DNA of 64,000 nucleotides from Candidatus Brocadia pituitae (GTDB lineage Bacteria; Planctomycetota; Brocadiia; Brocadiales; Brocadiaceae): NCBI GenBank assembly GCA_017347445.1, contig AP021856.1, positions 620,001 to 684,000 of the forward strand, read 5' to 3'. Shown piece by piece: positions 63,121 to 64,000 of this stretch (position 1 is its first letter; each line of letters starts with the position of its first letter). The notes under the pieces were generated by a model. It saw only the letters and a program-made list of their open reading frames with translations, ran no database searches and was not told where the DNA came from. The position numbers and the translations under genes were made by a program.

Positions 63121-64000
63121 ATGAAAAGCGCGTTTATTACCGGTATCACCGGCCAGGATGGATCGTACCTTGCCGAATTCCTCCTGTCGAAGGGTTATGA
63201 AGTGCATGGCCTTATCCGCAGGGCGAGCACCTTTAACACGGGGCGGATAGACCACCTCTATATCGATCCGCATGTTTCCGGAGCAAGGCTGTTTCTTTCC
63301 TATGGCGATCTCTCGGATTCCGGGCAATTTACCAATCTTATATACAACATTCAGCCGGATGAGATCTACCATCTGGGCGCGCAGAGCCATGTACGGGTAA
63401 GCTTCGATATGCCTGAATACACTGGTGACATATCGGCTTTGGGGACAACGCGCCTTCTTGAGGCAATCAGGAGGAGCGGGATAAAAACCAGGTTTTATCA
63501 GGCATCTTCATCGGAGATGTTTGGCGCTACGCCGCCGCCTCAGCATGAAAAATCACCGTTTTACCCAAGGAGCCCTTATGCGGCGGCAAAGGTCTATTCT
63601 TATTGGATGACGGTTAATTACCGGGAAGGGTATCAGCTCTTTGCCTGTAATGGAATCCTTTTTAATCATGAATCACCACGAAGGGGGGAGACCTTTGTAA
63701 CCAGGAAGATAACCCGGGCGGTTGCACATATCCTTGCCGGAAGGCAGAAAAAACTCTACCTGGGAAACCTTGAATCAAAAAGAGACTGGGGATATGCGCC
63801 AGACTACGTGAGATGTCAGTGGTTAATGCTCCAGCAGGATAATCCTGACGACTATGTCATTGGCACCGGTGAAAGTCATTCAGTAAGAGAATTTGTCGTA
63901 AGTGCATTTCATTATGCCGGTATTGAACTGGAATGGAAAGGCAGCGGGAAGGACGAGAAAGGCGTTATCCGTTCTATTTCATCAGGTCTTAAGCCTCCTC
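63121..64000 (+). CDS. gmd: GDP-mannose 4,6-dehydratase, 3' end cut by window edge
   Basis: 293 residues visible. SDR fold. NAD(P)-binding [15 protein letters not shown] at residues 7-21. Active-site region: [12 protein letters not shown] (Ser/Thr, Glu) and [13 protein letters not shown] (Tyr, Lys). [19 protein letters not shown] is the Gmd-specific stretch. It makes GDP-4-keto-6-deoxymannose, precursor of fucose, rhamnose and related sugars of the exopolysaccharide. Confidence 0.95.
   Translation, partial: MKSAFITGITGQDGSYLAEFLLSKGYEVHGLIRRASTFNTGRIDHLYIDPHVSGARLFLSYGDLSDSGQFTNLIYNIQPDEIYHLGAQSHVRVSFDMPEYTGDISALGTTRLLEAIRRSGIKTRFYQASSSEMFGATPPPQHEKSPFYPRSPYAAAKVYSYWMTVNYREGYQLFACNGILFNHESPRRGETFVTRKITRAVAHILAGRQKKLYLGNLESKRDWGYAPDYVRCQWLMLQQDNPDDYVIGTGESHSVREFVVSAFHYAGIELEWKGSGKDEKGVIRSISSGLKPP

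Overview
The window looks like chromosome from an anammox planctomycete (Candidatus Brocadia/Kuenenia/Jettenia type). This is inferred from gene content, not from a marker gene: three adjacent multihaem cytochromes c beside a split b6-type cytochrome b, a Cys-type formate dehydrogenase with NuoE/NuoF-like subunits, RnfE/RnfA, MauG-type di-haem peroxidase, and a DUF7948-like secreted protein. Palindromic repeats, miniature inverted-repeat elements (MITEs), insertion sequences and decayed toxin-antitoxin loci are unusually dense. No rRNA, tRNA or CRISPR array was seen.

Layout. 1-6.9 kb: partial sulfatase, secreted seven-bladed propeller, outer-membrane barrel, two heavily decayed genes, di-haem peroxidase and a CDGSH protein. 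7-12.6 kb: VapBC pair, two conserved genes of unknown function, then a small chromosomal integron made of a broken integron integrase (minus strand), an attI-like region, one cassette (plus strand) with an aegerolysin/ET79-like protein, and an attC site. A MITE and a truncated relE follow. 12.9-16.1 kb: radical SAM protein, MBL hydrolase and a tight three-gene group with a pentapeptide-repeat protein. 16.2-22.9 kb: an unknown gene split by an IS4/IS701-type element, a Panacea-type toxin-antitoxin pair with a clear promoter and operator repeat, and two vapBC loci (one broken) plus a deletion scar of a third copy. 23.3-25.2 kb: uup.

25.3-30.5 kb (minus strand) is the main respiratory cluster: cytochrome b6-like and subunit IV-like proteins followed by 8-, 11- and 6-haem cytochromes. 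No Rieske gene is adjacent, and the Qo-site PEWY motif reads VPWF. 31.5-38.3 kb carries NAD-linked formate dehydrogenase subunits separated by purQ, MITEs and a decayed toxin-antitoxin pair. 38.3-43.1 kb is rearranged: duplicated 3' end of the radical SAM gene, a DruA-like/IS4 fusion transposase, and an IS3 element inside hicB. 43.3-44.4 kb has a cyclic-di-GMP-I riboswitch whose distal stem carries an insertion of about 230 nt; it overlaps an intrinsic terminator ahead of a truncated secreted protein gene.

44.4-55.1 kb is mostly housekeeping: selA, trpF, purH, a glutaredoxin, a tight rnfE-rnfA-ilvN-ilvC run, an acetyltransferase and a TPR lipoprotein pair. 55.4-64 kb: DinB-like gene behind a possible attenuator, GT-C glycosyltransferase, SEC-C protein, gene remnants, then the start of an exopolysaccharide locus (Wza-like exporter, outer-membrane barrel, GDP-mannose 4,6-dehydratase running off the window).
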